Positions 53,256 to 62,040 of a stretch of DNA of 64,000 nucleotides are shown one piece after another (within the stretch, counting starts at the first letter, position 1; each line of letters starts with the position of its first letter). The stretch comes from Microtetraspora malaysiensis (lineage in GTDB: Bacteria > Actinomycetota > Actinomycetes > Streptosporangiales > Streptosporangiaceae). A model generated the notes under the pieces. It was given only the letters and a program-made list of their open reading frames with translations. It ran no database searches and was not told the origin of the DNA. The position numbers and the translations under genes are program-made. The stretch lies in NCBI RefSeq assembly GCF_001528665.1, contig NZ_BBYJ01000027.1:1-64000 (forward strand), given 5' to 3'.

Positions 53256-54572
53256 ATGTTCCGGTCCCTGCGCAACTACAACTACCGGCTGTTCGCGGGC
53301 GGGGGCATCGTCTCCAACGTCGGCACCTGGATGCAGCGGACCGCCCAGGACTTGCTGGTGCTGCAGCTGAGCGGGAACAGCGGCGTGGCGCTCGGCGTGA
53401 CGGTGGCGCTGCAGTTCCTGCCGGTGCTCCTGTTCGGGCTGTGGGGCGGGATGCTCGCCGACCGCTACCCGAAGCGCCCGGTGCTCATCGTGGCCCAGTC
53501 GCTCATGGGCGCGCTCGCCCTCACCATGGGGATCCTCACCCTCACCGGATCCGCCCAGGTCTGGCACGTCTACGTGATGGCGTTCGTCCTCGGTGTCATC
53601 GCGTGCGTCGAGGTGCCCACGCGGCAGTCGTTCGTCGTCGAGATGGTCGGCCGCGAGGACCTGACGAACGCGATCGCGCTGAACAGCTCGACGTTCAACC
53701 TCGCCCGGGTTTTCGGCCCGGCGCTGGCCGGCGTGCTCATCTCCTGGATGGGCACCGGACCGATCTTCCTGCTGAACGCCGTGTCGTTCGCGGCGGTGAT
53801 CGCCGGGCTCGCGCTGATGCGCAAGTCGGAGCTGCGCACCCCCGAGCCCGTGCCCCGGGCCAAGGGCCAGCTCCGCGAGGGGCTGCGGTACGTCGCGCGG
53901 AGTCCCGATCTGCTGCTGCCGATCCTGCTCGTGGGGTCGATGGCGATATTCACCCAGAGCTTCTCGACCAGCATCGCCCTCATGGCCACCGGAGTGTTCG
54001 GCGCGGGCGCGTCCTCGTTCGGCGTCGCGTCCAGCGCGTTCGCCATCGGCGCGCTCGGAGGGGCGCTGCTCGCCGCCAAGCGGGTCAGGCCGAGCCGGCG
54101 CTTCTTGATCATCGGCGCGATCTGCTTCGGCGTTTTCCAGGCCATCGCGGGCCTCGCGCCGGGCTACCCGGCGTTCCTGGCGTTCCTGATCCCCGCCGGG
54201 ATGGCCGTGGTGACCGTGAACACCACCGCCAACGCCACCGTCCAGATGGGCGCGTCGCCCGAGATGCGCGGACGCGTCATGGGGATCTACGTCCTGGTCT
54301 TCACCGGCGGCGCCCCCATCGGCTCGCCGCTGGTCGGCTGGCTGGCCGAGGCGGCCGGTCCGCGGGTGTCGGTGGTCGCGGCGGGCGTCCTCAGCCTGGT
54401 CGGCGTCGGCCTCGCCGTACTGGTGACCAGGATCGTGGCCGCGCGGATGCGGCCGGAGAAGGCCCTGGACGGTGCGCCGGGCGAGACGCCCGCGAAGGAG
54501 ACGGCCGCCGCGGAGCGGACGCCCGCGAGGCGCGCACACGCGCTGGCGGCTGCGCCGGGTCGCGTGGCCTGA
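53256..54572 (+). CDS. MFS transporter (drug efflux type) in operon with MarR
   Basis: A 438-residue, 12-helix exporter from the ATG at 53256 (FRSLRNYNYRLFAGGGIVSN is the usual start of this enterobactin-exporter/MdtH-like group). Motif A-like GGMLADRYPKRPVL is present. The C-terminal 45 residues are Ala/Glu-rich and disordered. The frame is open without break from inside marR, and the 28 codons before the ATG look coding; a CTG at 53172 overlapping the marR stop (CTGA) is a conceivable earlier start. GGTGGG precedes the ATG. Confidence 0.88.
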   Translation: MFRSLRNYNYRLFAGGGIVSNVGTWMQRTAQDLLVLQLSGNSGVALGVTVALQFLPVLLFGLWGGMLADRYPKRPVLIVAQSLMGALALTMGILTLTGSAQVWHVYVMAFVLGVIACVEVPTRQSFVVEMVGREDLTNAIALNSSTFNLARVFGPALAGVLISWMGTGPIFLLNAVSFAAVIAGLALMRKSELRTPEPVPRAKGQLREGLRYVARSPDLLLPILLVGSMAIFTQSFSTSIALMATGVFGAGASSFGVASSAFAIGALGGALLAAKRVRPSRRFLIIGAICFGVFQAIAGLAPGYPAFLAFLIPAGMAVVTVNTTANATVQMGASPEMRGRVMGIYVLVFTGGAPIGSPLVGWLAEAAGPRVSVVAAGVLSLVGVGLAVLVTRIVAARMRPEKALDGAPGETPAKETAAAERTPARRAHALAAAPGRVA

Positions 54573-54660
54573 GCCGGGAGCCACCGGGGGCCGGCGGCGG
54601 GCGCTTCGCCCGCCGGGCCCTCCGGAGCCCTCGCGCGCGAGGGTGCGCGAGAATCGATGG

Positions 54661-55326
54661 GTGAGCAGGTTGTTCGTGGCGCTGTCACCGCCTGCCGGAG
54701 TGCTGGCCGAGATCGCCGCCGAGGTGGGCCCGAGGCGGGGGGAATGGCCGGGCCTGCGCTGGGTGGACGACGCCCTGTGGCACGTCACGCTCGCGTTCCT
54801 CGGTGAGGTGCCCGACGCCGTGCTGCCCGAGCTGGACGTACGACTGGCCCGCGCGGCCGCGCGCCATCAGCCCATGAGGGTGTGGTTCGGCTCGGCCGGC
54901 GCGTTCCCCTCGCTCAGCAGGGCGCGGACCTTCTGGGTGGGGCTCAACACCGTCCCTTCGGATCACGGAGAGACGGAGGTTTCCCCGAGCGCCGAGAGGC
55001 ACGACAGCTCGCCGGGCGCGGAAACGCGGGAAGGCCCGCGCGGGCACTCGGGGGCGTTCGCCGAGCCGATGGTGCGGCTGGCGGCGTCGCTCGCCGCCGG
55101 GGCCCGGCGTGCCGGGGCGGCGGAGGTGGACCGGAAGCCGTTCCACCCCCACCTGACCCTGGCGCGGTCACGGCACGGCGACGACCTGCGGCCGCTGGTG
55201 TCCGCGATGAGCGCGTTCCGGGGGCGCGAATGGGACGCGGACGTCGTCCATCTGGTGTGCAGCCATCTGGGATCCCATGTTCGCTATGAGCAGGTCGCGG
55301 TCTACCCACTCGGCGGACGCGATTAG
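54661..55326 (+). CDS. thpR: RNA 2',3'-cyclic phosphodiesterase (LigT/ThpR)
   Basis: A 221-residue 2H phosphoesterase. The two catalytic HxT motifs are HVTLAFLGE and HPHLTLARS. A low-complexity insert of about 45 residues (roughly residues 98-140, SDHGETEVSPSAERHDSS) between them is longer than in most homologues. The enzyme opens 2',3'-cyclic phosphates to 2'-phosphates and is linked to tRNA metabolism. GTG start at 54661, since homology (SRLFVALSPPAGV) begins there. Confidence 0.9.
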   Translation: MSRLFVALSPPAGVLAEIAAEVGPRRGEWPGLRWVDDALWHVTLAFLGEVPDAVLPELDVRLARAAARHQPMRVWFGSAGAFPSLSRARTFWVGLNTVPSDHGETEVSPSAERHDSSPGAETREGPRGHSGAFAEPMVRLAASLAAGARRAGAAEVDRKPFHPHLTLARSRHGDDLRPLVSAMSAFRGREWDADVVHLVCSHLGSHVRYEQVAVYPLGGRD

Positions 55327-55336
55327 GCTCCAATGC

Positions 55337-55420
55337 GTGGATCGTCCTCGTCGCTGGTTGCTGCCCACGGTGCTCGCGCTGCTCGTGCTCATCGTGGTGG
55401 TCGGAGCGTTGCTCCGCTAG
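55337..55420 (+). CDS. 27-residue single-helix membrane peptide (candidate)
   Basis: GTG at 55337 opens a frame for a basic N-terminus (DRPRRW) followed by about 18 hydrophobic residues (LLPTVLALLVLIVVVGALL) and Arg, the form of a small membrane protein. The ribosome site is weak (AGG 9 nt upstream). It starts 10 bp after the phosphodiesterase stop, and its TAG abuts the stop of the convergent aldo/keto reductase. Too short to judge by codon use; conservation would decide. Confidence 0.4.
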   Translation: MDRPRRWLLPTVLALLVLIVVVGALLR

Positions 55421-56389
55421 CTACCAGGCGTACTCCTCCGGAGACGTCTTGAAGCCGGGGAAGATCTCGTCGATGCGGGTGAGCGCCTTCTCGTCGAGCT
55501 TGATCTCCAGGGCCTTGACCGTCCCGTCGAGCTGCTCCAGGGTGCGCGGTCCGATGATCGGGGCGGTGACGGCCTTCTGGTGGAGCAGCCAGGCCAGGCC
55601 GACGTTCGCCGGGTCCTCGCCGAGCTCGTCGCAGAACGCCTCGTAACGCTCGATCTTGTCGCGGTGCTTCTCCAACTCCCGGACGATCGTCTCGGAGGCG
55701 GAGCGCCCCTTGTCGATCTTGCGGAGGATGCCTCCGAGCAGGCCGCCCGCGAGCGGGCTCCACGGGATCAGGCCGAGCCCGTAGTCCTCACACGCCGGGA
55801 TGACCTCCAGCTCGGCGGCCCGGACGATCAGGTTGTAGTGGGACTGCTCGGAGACCAGGCCCAGCGAGTTCCGGCGGCGGGCCGACTCCTGCGCCTTGGC
55901 GATGTGCCACCCGGCGAAGTTGGACGACCCGACGTACAGGATCTTGCCCTGCTGCTTCAGGATGTCCATGGCCTCCCAGAACTCCTCGAACGGGGTGTTC
56001 CGGTCGACGTGGTGGGCCTGGTAGAGATCGATGTAGTCGGTCTGCATGCGCTTCAGCGACGCGTCGCAGGCGCGGCGGATGTTGAGCGCCGACAGGCGGC
56101 CCTCGTTGGGCCAGTCGCCCATGTCGCCGTAGAGCTTGGTGGCGATGACGGTGCGCTCGCGGCGGCCGCCGCCCTTGGCGAACCAGCGTCCGATGATGTT
56201 CTCGGTGATGCCCTCGCCCTTCTTCCACCCGTACACGTTGGCGGTGTCGAAGAAGTTGATCCCCAACTCGTGGGCGCGGTCCATGATGGCGAAGGAGTCG
56301 TCCTCCGAGGTCACGGGGCCGAAGTTCATCGTGCCGAGACAGAGCCTGCTGACTTGGAGACCTGTGCGGCCGAGCTGTCCGTAATCCAT
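55421..56389 (-). CDS. aldo/keto reductase
   Basis: A 322-residue TIM-barrel NADPH oxidoreductase. Catalytic residues are the Asp and Tyr of FFDTANVYGW, the Lys of VIATKLYGD and the His of LYQAHHVD. The C-terminal NADP part contains GLIPWSPLAGGLL and ITAPIIG-like TAPIIGPRTLEQL. It belongs to the YajO/potassium-channel-beta-like group. GGTGGAGGG immediately before the ATG at 56389 fixes the start; open frame beyond it is not coding. Confidence 0.94.
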   Translation of the reverse strand: MDYGQLGRTGLQVSRLCLGTMNFGPVTSEDDSFAIMDRAHELGINFFDTANVYGWKKGEGITENIIGRWFAKGGGRRERTVIATKLYGDMGDWPNEGRLSALNIRRACDASLKRMQTDYIDLYQAHHVDRNTPFEEFWEAMDILKQQGKILYVGSSNFAGWHIAKAQESARRRNSLGLVSEQSHYNLIVRAAELEVIPACEDYGLGLIPWSPLAGGLLGGILRKIDKGRSASETIVRELEKHRDKIERYEAFCDELGEDPANVGLAWLLHQKAVTAPIIGPRTLEQLDGTVKALEIKLDEKALTRIDEIFPGFKTSPEEYAW

Positions 56390-56552
56390 GCCCTCCACCC
56401 TAAGAACCTGGAGTGGACTCCAGTCGAGTACGTCCGGCTCGACTCGCTCGGCTCGCGGCGGAACCATGAGGACGTCCAACGAATGATCGACATAGCCTCT
56501 CGGCGGCCGCGCCGACGGCGTCGGCGCGGGTTCGGTCGGGAATGATTGGCGC

Positions 56553-57740
56553 ATGCGGAGCGGGACGGGCAGATCGCCGATGCGGAGGACAAAGCGCGCG
56601 GACGGCACGGCCGGCGGGCGGTTGATCCGGCAGGTGGCGCCGGTGCTCGCCCTCCTCCCGGTGCTCGCGCTGTCCGTCGGAGCGCCGCCCGCCGCCGCCC
56701 GCTCCGTCTCTCCTACGGCGGCGGCTCCTCCGGCTGCGGCGAGAGCGGCGGCCGGCCGTCCGGCGGCGGAGGGGGACGAGGGGCGGCTGCTGTTCACCTT
56801 CAAGGACCCGCGCATCGACGAGTCCAGCGGGCTCGCCGTCTCGCCCACCCATGACGGCATCGTCTACACCCACAACGACAGCGGCGACAGCGCGCGGTTC
56901 TTCGCCGTCGGGATGGACGGGAAGACCCGGGCCACGTTCCGGCTGGCCGGCGTGACGGCGCGGGACTGGGAGGCCATGGCCGCCTCCGTGGACCCGGCGA
57001 CCGGCAAGGGAATCCTCTGGTTCGCCGACATCGGCGACAACTTCGACGGCGCCTGGCCGGACGTCTCCGTCTACAAGGTGGCCGAGCCCGCGACCATGCG
57101 GTCGGCGACGCTCCAGGCCACCCGTTACCGCTTCCGCTACGAGGGCGGCGCCAGGAACGCCGAAGGGATGATGATCCATCCCAAGACGGGCCGGCTGTAC
57201 ATCGTGAGCAAGGAGTTCTCCGGCTCCGTCTTCATCGCGCCCAAGGTACTGCGTACCGACCGGGTGAACCTGCTCAAGCGGGTCGGACCGGCGCCGATCA
57301 TGGCGACCGACGCCGCGTACGCGCCGGACGGGTCGAGCTTCGTCATCCGTACGTATTTCTCCGCCTCGCTCTATCGCGCGCCGGGCGATCTCATCGCCCG
57401 CCTCACGATGCCGCCGCTCAAGCAGGCCGAGTCCATCGCGTACACGCGGGACGGCACGGCGCTGCTGACCGGCTCGGAGGGGGTGAAGAGTCCGGTCTAC
57501 CGCGTGCCGCTCCCGGCGGGCGCGGTCGCGTCGTCCGCGTCGGCGACCCCCGCCGAGGCGGTGGACGCCCCCGCCGGTACGGCCGGGGCCGGTGACAAGG
57601 GATCGGTCACCGCGTCGGGAGGCGGGCCGGATAAGGACGAGGGCGGCGGGATCCCGTTCTCGATGGTGGCGCTCTGGGTGGGGACGGCGGTCGGGGCGAT
57701 CGGCATCATCGCCGTGATCGCCTACCGCACCGCCCGCTGA
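56553..57740 (+). CDS. membrane-anchored secreted propeller-like protein
   Basis: A 395-residue protein with an N-terminal signal/anchor (QVAPVLALLPVLALSVGAPP) and an Ala/Pro-rich stalk. A globular part from about residue 75 has strand-turn repeats such as FKDPRIDESSGLAVSPTHDG, MMIHPKTGRLYIVSKEFSG and AAYAPDGSSFVIRTYFSAS, suggesting a beta-propeller. A Gly/Asp-rich linker and a C-terminal helix (MVALWVGTAVGAIGIIAVIAY) with TAR outside complete it. Function is unknown. Starts at 56553 or 56580 are both possible; divergent from the aldo/keto reductase. Confidence 0.75.
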   Translation: MRSGTGRSPMRRTKRADGTAGGRLIRQVAPVLALLPVLALSVGAPPAAARSVSPTAAAPPAAARAAAGRPAAEGDEGRLLFTFKDPRIDESSGLAVSPTHDGIVYTHNDSGDSARFFAVGMDGKTRATFRLAGVTARDWEAMAASVDPATGKGILWFADIGDNFDGAWPDVSVYKVAEPATMRSATLQATRYRFRYEGGARNAEGMMIHPKTGRLYIVSKEFSGSVFIAPKVLRTDRVNLLKRVGPAPIMATDAAYAPDGSSFVIRTYFSASLYRAPGDLIARLTMPPLKQAESIAYTRDGTALLTGSEGVKSPVYRVPLPAGAVASSASATPAEAVDAPAGTAGAGDKGSVTASGGGPDKDEGGGIPFSMVALWVGTAVGAIGIIAVIAYRTAR

Positions 57741-58016
57741 TCGCTGTGCTTATGGCGCTCGCTTCGCTCGCGCGGGCTCGGGGCGCCTTCAGTCGATGTC
57801 TTCCCTCGTCACTCGGGGCCTCGTTCCTCAGCCCGCTCGTTCCTCAGTCCAGACACCGCCGCGCCCCTCGCTGTGCTTATGGCGCTCGCTTCGCTCGCGC
57901 GGGCTCGGGGCGCCTTCAGTCGATGTCTTCCCTCGTCACTCGGGGCCTCGTTCCTCAGCCCGCTCGTTCCTCAGTCCAGACACCGCCGCGCCCCTCGCTG
58001 TGCTTATGGCGCTCGC
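57741..58016. repeat. 127-bp tandem repeat, two full copies plus a 22-bp start of a third
   Basis: Units 57741-57867 and 57868-57994 are identical as far as I can read, and the first 22 bases recur at 57995-58016. The unit starts directly after the stop of the upstream gene. Each contains the self-complementary-looking core GCGCTCGCTTCGCTCGCGC and CTCGTTCCTCAG repeats. Since 127 is not a multiple of 3, the open frames through it differ in each copy and are not genes. Confidence 0.9.
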
Positions 58017-58029
58017 CTTGCTCGGCAGC

Positions 58030-58425
58030 TCACATTTTGGCGACGAACGGCTCGCCGCGCAGCGCGTGCTCGACCAGCTCGACCGACCGGGCCAGCCGTA
58101 CCAGGCGGGCGCCCTCGCGGCGGTAGGTGTCGAGCACGGCCTCGACGGCGTGTGGCGGCAGGTGGCCCTTCAGGTCGACGGCGGCGCCGCGATAGCCGGT
58201 CCTGGCCGCCTCGATCTCCGCCTGGACATGGTGGCGGGCCATCCGGGCGAGCGCCAGCGGGTGCCGCCTGAGCACGCCGTACGCGCGGTAGTCGGGCGGG
58301 ACGGCGTCGAGCAGCCACGCCGCCGCCGACTCCTCCCAGTCGGGCGTGTCCGGCGGGCGCACCTCCGACGGCCATCCGGTGGGCAGATACACGCCGACCA
58401 GCATACCGAACATGAGTTCGATCAC
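58030..58425 (-). CDS. conserved actinobacterial protein of unknown function
   Basis: A 131-residue soluble protein. Trp-rich segments (YLPTGWPSEVRPP, DWEESAAAWLLD) are followed by a helical region (LALARMARHHVQAEIEAA) and GHLPPHAVEAVLDTYRREG. Composition is protein-like throughout. I recognise no domain. ATG at 58425; its 3' end reaches to 14 bp from the 127-bp repeats. Divergent from lhgO. Confidence 0.7.
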   Translation of the reverse strand: MIELMFGMLVGVYLPTGWPSEVRPPDTPDWEESAAAWLLDAVPPDYRAYGVLRRHPLALARMARHHVQAEIEAARTGYRGAAVDLKGHLPPHAVEAVLDTYRREGARLVRLARSVELVEHALRGEPFVAKM

Positions 58426-58499
58426 GAGGACTGTCCCTCGGGGTGTCGCCTGCGCTAACTTGCGATGATGCGCGTTCTGGGGGCGAAAGCCGGACGATC

Positions 58500-59681
58500 A
58501 TGAAGATCGGGGTGATCGGCGCAGGCATCCTCGGGCTGGCGGTCGCGCGTGAGCTCGCCTCCTCCGGCGCCGAGGTGACCGTGCTCGACAAGGAGAGCCG
58601 GGTCGCGGCGCACCAGACCGGGCACAACAGCGGGGTCGTCCACGCCGGCATCTACTACGCCCCGGGATCGCTCAAGGCACGGCTGTGCCGGGACGGCGTC
58701 GCCATGCTGCGCGAATACTGCGCCGAGCACCGCCTGCCGTACGACGAGGTGGGCAAGCTGGTCGTCGCCTCGACCCGGGCCGAGCTGCCCGCGCTGCGCC
58801 GGATCGCCGAGCGGGCGCGGGAGAACGGCGTTCCGGGCATCGTCGAGCTGGACGCGCTCGGGCTGCGCGAGGTGGAGCCGTTCGCGGTGGGCGCGGGGGC
58901 GGTGCACTCGCCCACCACCGCGATCACCGATTTCGCCGCCGTCGCCCGCCGTCTCGCCGAGGACGTGGTCGCCATGGGCGGCGCCGTACGGCTGTCGCAT
59001 CCGGTCAGGGCGCTGTCCGAGATCGCGAGCGGCGTGGTGGTGGTCGCGGGGCGCTCCCGGTTGAGGTTCGACGCGGTGGTGTCGTGCGCGGGGCTGGGCA
59101 CGGACCGGGTCGCCGCGCTCGCCGGGGCTCCGGGAGACGTGCGGATCGTGCCGTTCCGGGGCGAGTACCGGCGGTTGCGGGGCGCGGCGCGCGGCCTGGT
59201 GCGCGGGCTGATCTATCCGGTGCCCGATCCCCGCTATCCGTTCCTCGGCGTCCACCTGACCAGGCGGATCGACGGCGAGGTCCTGGTCGGCCCCAACGCG
59301 GTCATGGCCCTCGCGTTCGAGGGCTACCGGTGGCGGGACCTGTCGCCGGGTGATCTGCGCGAGATCCTCGGCTGGCCGGGAACCTGGCGGCTGGCCGGGC
59401 GGAACTGGCGCACCGGTCTGCGCGAGGTGTACGGCTCGGTGGCCCCGGACGCGTTCCTGAGCGCCGCGCGGCGGTACGTCCCCATGTTGGGGCCCGCGGA
59501 TTTGGAACCCGCGGAGGGAGGCGTACGGGCCCAGGCGGTCGGCCGGGACGGGCGGCTGATCGACGACTTCGCGATCGACGTCCACGGCAGGATCGTGCTG
59601 GTCAGGAACGCGCCGTCGCCCGCCGCCACGGCGAGCCTCGCCATCGCCCGGCATGTCGTCTTAACGGTGCCTTTAGGATGA
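58500..59681 (+). CDS. lhgO: L-2-hydroxyglutarate oxidase
   Basis: A 393-residue FAD-dependent DAO-family oxidase that returns L-2-hydroxyglutarate to 2-oxoglutarate. The N-terminal dinucleotide fold is MKIGVIGAGILGLAVAREL. QTGHNSGVVHAGIYYAPGSL is the family signature, and later VGPNAVMALAFEGYRW and RAQAVGRDGRLIDDF. Length is normal. ATG at 58500; the frame upstream is noncoding. Confidence 0.93.
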   Translation: MKIGVIGAGILGLAVARELASSGAEVTVLDKESRVAAHQTGHNSGVVHAGIYYAPGSLKARLCRDGVAMLREYCAEHRLPYDEVGKLVVASTRAELPALRRIAERARENGVPGIVELDALGLREVEPFAVGAGAVHSPTTAITDFAAVARRLAEDVVAMGGAVRLSHPVRALSEIASGVVVVAGRSRLRFDAVVSCAGLGTDRVAALAGAPGDVRIVPFRGEYRRLRGAARGLVRGLIYPVPDPRYPFLGVHLTRRIDGEVLVGPNAVMALAFEGYRWRDLSPGDLREILGWPGTWRLAGRNWRTGLREVYGSVAPDAFLSAARRYVPMLGPADLEPAEGGVRAQAVGRDGRLIDDFAIDVHGRIVLVRNAPSPAATASLAIARHVVLTVPLG

Positions 59682-59733
59682 TGCACCTACAGTGCTTGAT
59701 GCCCTGAACGTCATCTTCACGTTGCCTTAAGGA
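59664..59733 (+). promoter_or_regulatory. direct repeats upstream of the response regulator
   Basis: ACGGTGCCTTTAGGA (59664-59678) and ACGTTGCCTTAAGGA (59719-59733) match at 13 of 15 positions and are 55 bp apart. The second ends 17 bp before the start codon; the first lies in the end of lhgO. They may be binding sites for the response regulator itself. Confidence 0.45.
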
Positions 59734-59750
59734 AATTCGGTCAACATGTC

Positions 59751-60464
59751 ATGGTGAGCGAATTCCCAGAAGCCCGGTTGCTGATCGTTGAAGACGAGCC
59801 CAACATCCTGGAACTGCTGGCGGCCAGCCTGCGGTTCGCGGGATTCGAGGTCACTACCGCCTCCAACGGAGGCGAGGCGGTCGCGGCAGCCCAGCGCCAC
59901 CGGCCCGACCTGATCGTCCTCGACGTGATGTTGCCCGACATGGACGGGTTCGACATCGTCCGCCGCCTGCGAGGCGGCGGGACGCACACGCCTGTCGTCT
60001 TCCTGACCGCTCGGGACGCGACCGAGGACAAGATCCGCGGGCTCACGCTCGGCGGCGACGACTACGTGACCAAGCCGTTCAGCCTCGAAGAGGTCATCGC
60101 CCGCATCCGGGCCGTGCTGCGCCGTACGGCGGGCGACCCGATGGCGCCTCCGCCCCGGCTCACCTTCGCGGACATCGAGCTGGACGAGGAGTCCCACGAG
60201 GTGTGGCGCGGCGGCAGCGCGATCCCGCTGTCCCCGACGGAGTTCAAGCTGCTGCGCTACTTCATGGCGAACGCGGGCCGGGTGCTGTCCAAGGCGCAGA
60301 TCCTCGACCACGTGTGGGACTACGACTTCCGCGGTGACGCCGGCATCGTCGAGTCGTACGTGTCGGTGCTCCGCCGCAAGGTGGACAACACTCACCCCAG
60401 GCTCATCCACACCCTCAGGGGCGTCGGATACGTGATGCGAACCCCGCCGTCCGGCACCGTGTGA
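59751..60464 (+). CDS. OmpR-family response regulator
   Basis: A 237-residue regulator. Receiver domain: acidic pocket VEDEPN, phospho-acceptor Asp58 in LIVLDVMLPDMDG, and Lys108 in YVTKPF. DNA-binding domain: SPTEFKLLRYFMANAG, ILDHVWDYDF and VSVLRRKVD, a winged helix of the OmpR/PhoB type. Its sensor kinase overlaps its stop codon by 4 bp. Close to the TcrA/MprA-like group of actinobacteria. ATG 59751 or GTG 59754. Confidence 0.95.
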   Translation: MVSEFPEARLLIVEDEPNILELLAASLRFAGFEVTTASNGGEAVAAAQRHRPDLIVLDVMLPDMDGFDIVRRLRGGGTHTPVVFLTARDATEDKIRGLTLGGDDYVTKPFSLEEVIARIRAVLRRTAGDPMAPPPRLTFADIELDEESHEVWRGGSAIPLSPTEFKLLRYFMANAGRVLSKAQILDHVWDYDFRGDAGIVESYVSVLRRKVDNTHPRLIHTLRGVGYVMRTPPSGTV

Positions 60465-61975
60465 CCGTGGCGGGGAGGTGGTCGGACCGTACGCCGCTGC
60501 GGATCAAGCTGATCGCCGCGATGTTGGCGCTGGTCGCCGCGGCCCTCGCCGGCATCGGAGTCGGCAGTGTCTCGATCCTCAGCGGCTACCTCGTGGACCG
60601 GGTGGACGCGCAGCTCGACATGGTCGTGCACGACGTCGCCAGGCAGATGAAGCGCAAACCGGTGGAGCTCGTGCGGCTGCGCACGCCCCCGGACGGCTGG
60701 ATCGCCGTCTACGACCACGAGGGCGTCCTGATCGCCACCCAGGCCGGGATGTCCGTCGAGGACATGCCCGGGCCGCGTTCGCCCGTCCGGGACCTGGACG
60801 TGCCGCAGACCGTCCCCGCCCGGTCGGGGAACGGCACATGGCGGGTGCGCGTCGTGAAGGAGCCCGAATCCGGCAGCGCGCTCGTCGCGATCGACCTGGC
60901 GTCCGTCCAGCAGATCACCACCCGGCTCGCGCTCATCGTGCTGCTCGGCAGCCTTCTCGTCATGGCCGTGCTCGCCGTGGTCGGCATAGTGACCGTACGG
61001 CGCAGCCTGCGTCCGCTGACCGAGATCGAACGGACGGCCGAGGCCATCGCGGGCGGCGACCTCAGCAGCCGCGTCCCCGACCGTCATCCGCGCACCGAGG
61101 TGGGACGGCTGTCCCGTTCGCTCAACGGGATGCTGTCCCAGATCGAGGCGGCCTTCCAGGCCAAGGCGTCGTCGGAGGCCGCCGCGCGCGAGTCGGAGGA
61201 GCGGATGCGCCGGTTCGTCGCGGACGCCTCGCACGAGTTGCGCACGCCGCTCACCTCCATCCGCGGGTTCGCCGAGTTCCACCGGAGGGTGCCGGGCAAC
61301 GACGCCGACCGCCTGATGCGGCGGATCGAGGACGAGGCCGCCCGGATGGGCCTGCTCGTGGACGACCTGCTGCTGCTCGCCCGCCTGGACCAGCAGCGTC
61401 CGCTTCAGGAGCACCCGGTGGACCTGCTCGCCATCGCCGCCGACGCCGTCTACGACGCGCGGATCCTGGCGCCGGGCCGGGACGTCTCCCTCCTGGTCGA
61501 ATCCGACATCGCCCTGATCGTCGAAGGCGACGAGGTACGGCTGCGCCAGGTCGTCGGCAACCTGATGACCAACGCCATGACCCACACGCCCCCGGGCACG
61601 CCGGTGACCGTACGCGTCGGGGCGGCCGGTGAGCGGGCCGTCGTTGAGATCGCGGACAAGGGCCCCGGCATGACGGCCGAGCAGGCGGAACGTGTCTTCG
61701 AGCGCTTCTACCGGGCCGACCTGTCCCGGGCGCGCAAGGACGACGCGGCCATGCGGGCGGCCGGGGGCAGCGGCCTCGGGCTGTCCATCGTCTCGGCGAT
61801 CGTCCGCGCGCACGGCGGCGGCGTGACCGTGGAGACGGCGCCCGGCGCGGGTGCGGCCTTCCGCGTCGTGCTCCCGCTCACCCCCGAGGTCCTCACCCCC
61901 GGAGACGCCCGGGAGGAGGAACCGGACCCGGCCGAGGAGACCTCGCCCGCGTCTCAGGCGACCCGCACCGAGTAG
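60461..61975 (+). CDS. sensor histidine kinase
   Basis: A 504-residue two-transmembrane kinase. Helix 1 is LIAAMLALVAAALAGIGVG (18-36), the extracellular sensor is about residues 45-150, and helix 2 is LALIVLLGSLLVMAVLAVVG (156-175). The HAMP domain is about 176-235. The phospho-accepting His258 is in ADASHELRTPL, and the ATP domain has NLMTNAMTHT and DKGPGMTAEQ with GGSGLGLSIV. GTG start overlaps the regulator stop (GTGTGA). The signal is unknown. The pair points towards a convergent efflux adaptor gene, a possible target. Confidence 0.95.
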   Translation: MTVAGRWSDRTPLRIKLIAAMLALVAAALAGIGVGSVSILSGYLVDRVDAQLDMVVHDVARQMKRKPVELVRLRTPPDGWIAVYDHEGVLIATQAGMSVEDMPGPRSPVRDLDVPQTVPARSGNGTWRVRVVKEPESGSALVAIDLASVQQITTRLALIVLLGSLLVMAVLAVVGIVTVRRSLRPLTEIERTAEAIAGGDLSSRVPDRHPRTEVGRLSRSLNGMLSQIEAAFQAKASSEAAARESEERMRRFVADASHELRTPLTSIRGFAEFHRRVPGNDADRLMRRIEDEAARMGLLVDDLLLLARLDQQRPLQEHPVDLLAIAADAVYDARILAPGRDVSLLVESDIALIVEGDEVRLRQVVGNLMTNAMTHTPPGTPVTVRVGAAGERAVVEIADKGPGMTAEQAERVFERFYRADLSRARKDDAAMRAAGGSGLGLSIVSAIVRAHGGGVTVETAPGAGAAFRVVLPLTPEVLTPGDAREEEPDPAEETSPASQATRTE

Positions 61976-62040
61976 TCCCCTCCGCGCGGAGTTGCTCGCC
62001 TCCGGCCTCGCGTCCGGCGACTCGCCCAGGGGAGTCCCAG

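Noticed and set aside
57741-58016. A CRISPR array
   Set aside because: The units are 127 bp, directly adjacent and identical without unique spacers, and no cas genes are present.
57746-58271. Overlapping open frames in the 127-bp repeats
   Set aside because: The repeat length is not a multiple of three, so frames change from copy to copy; these are repeat artefacts.
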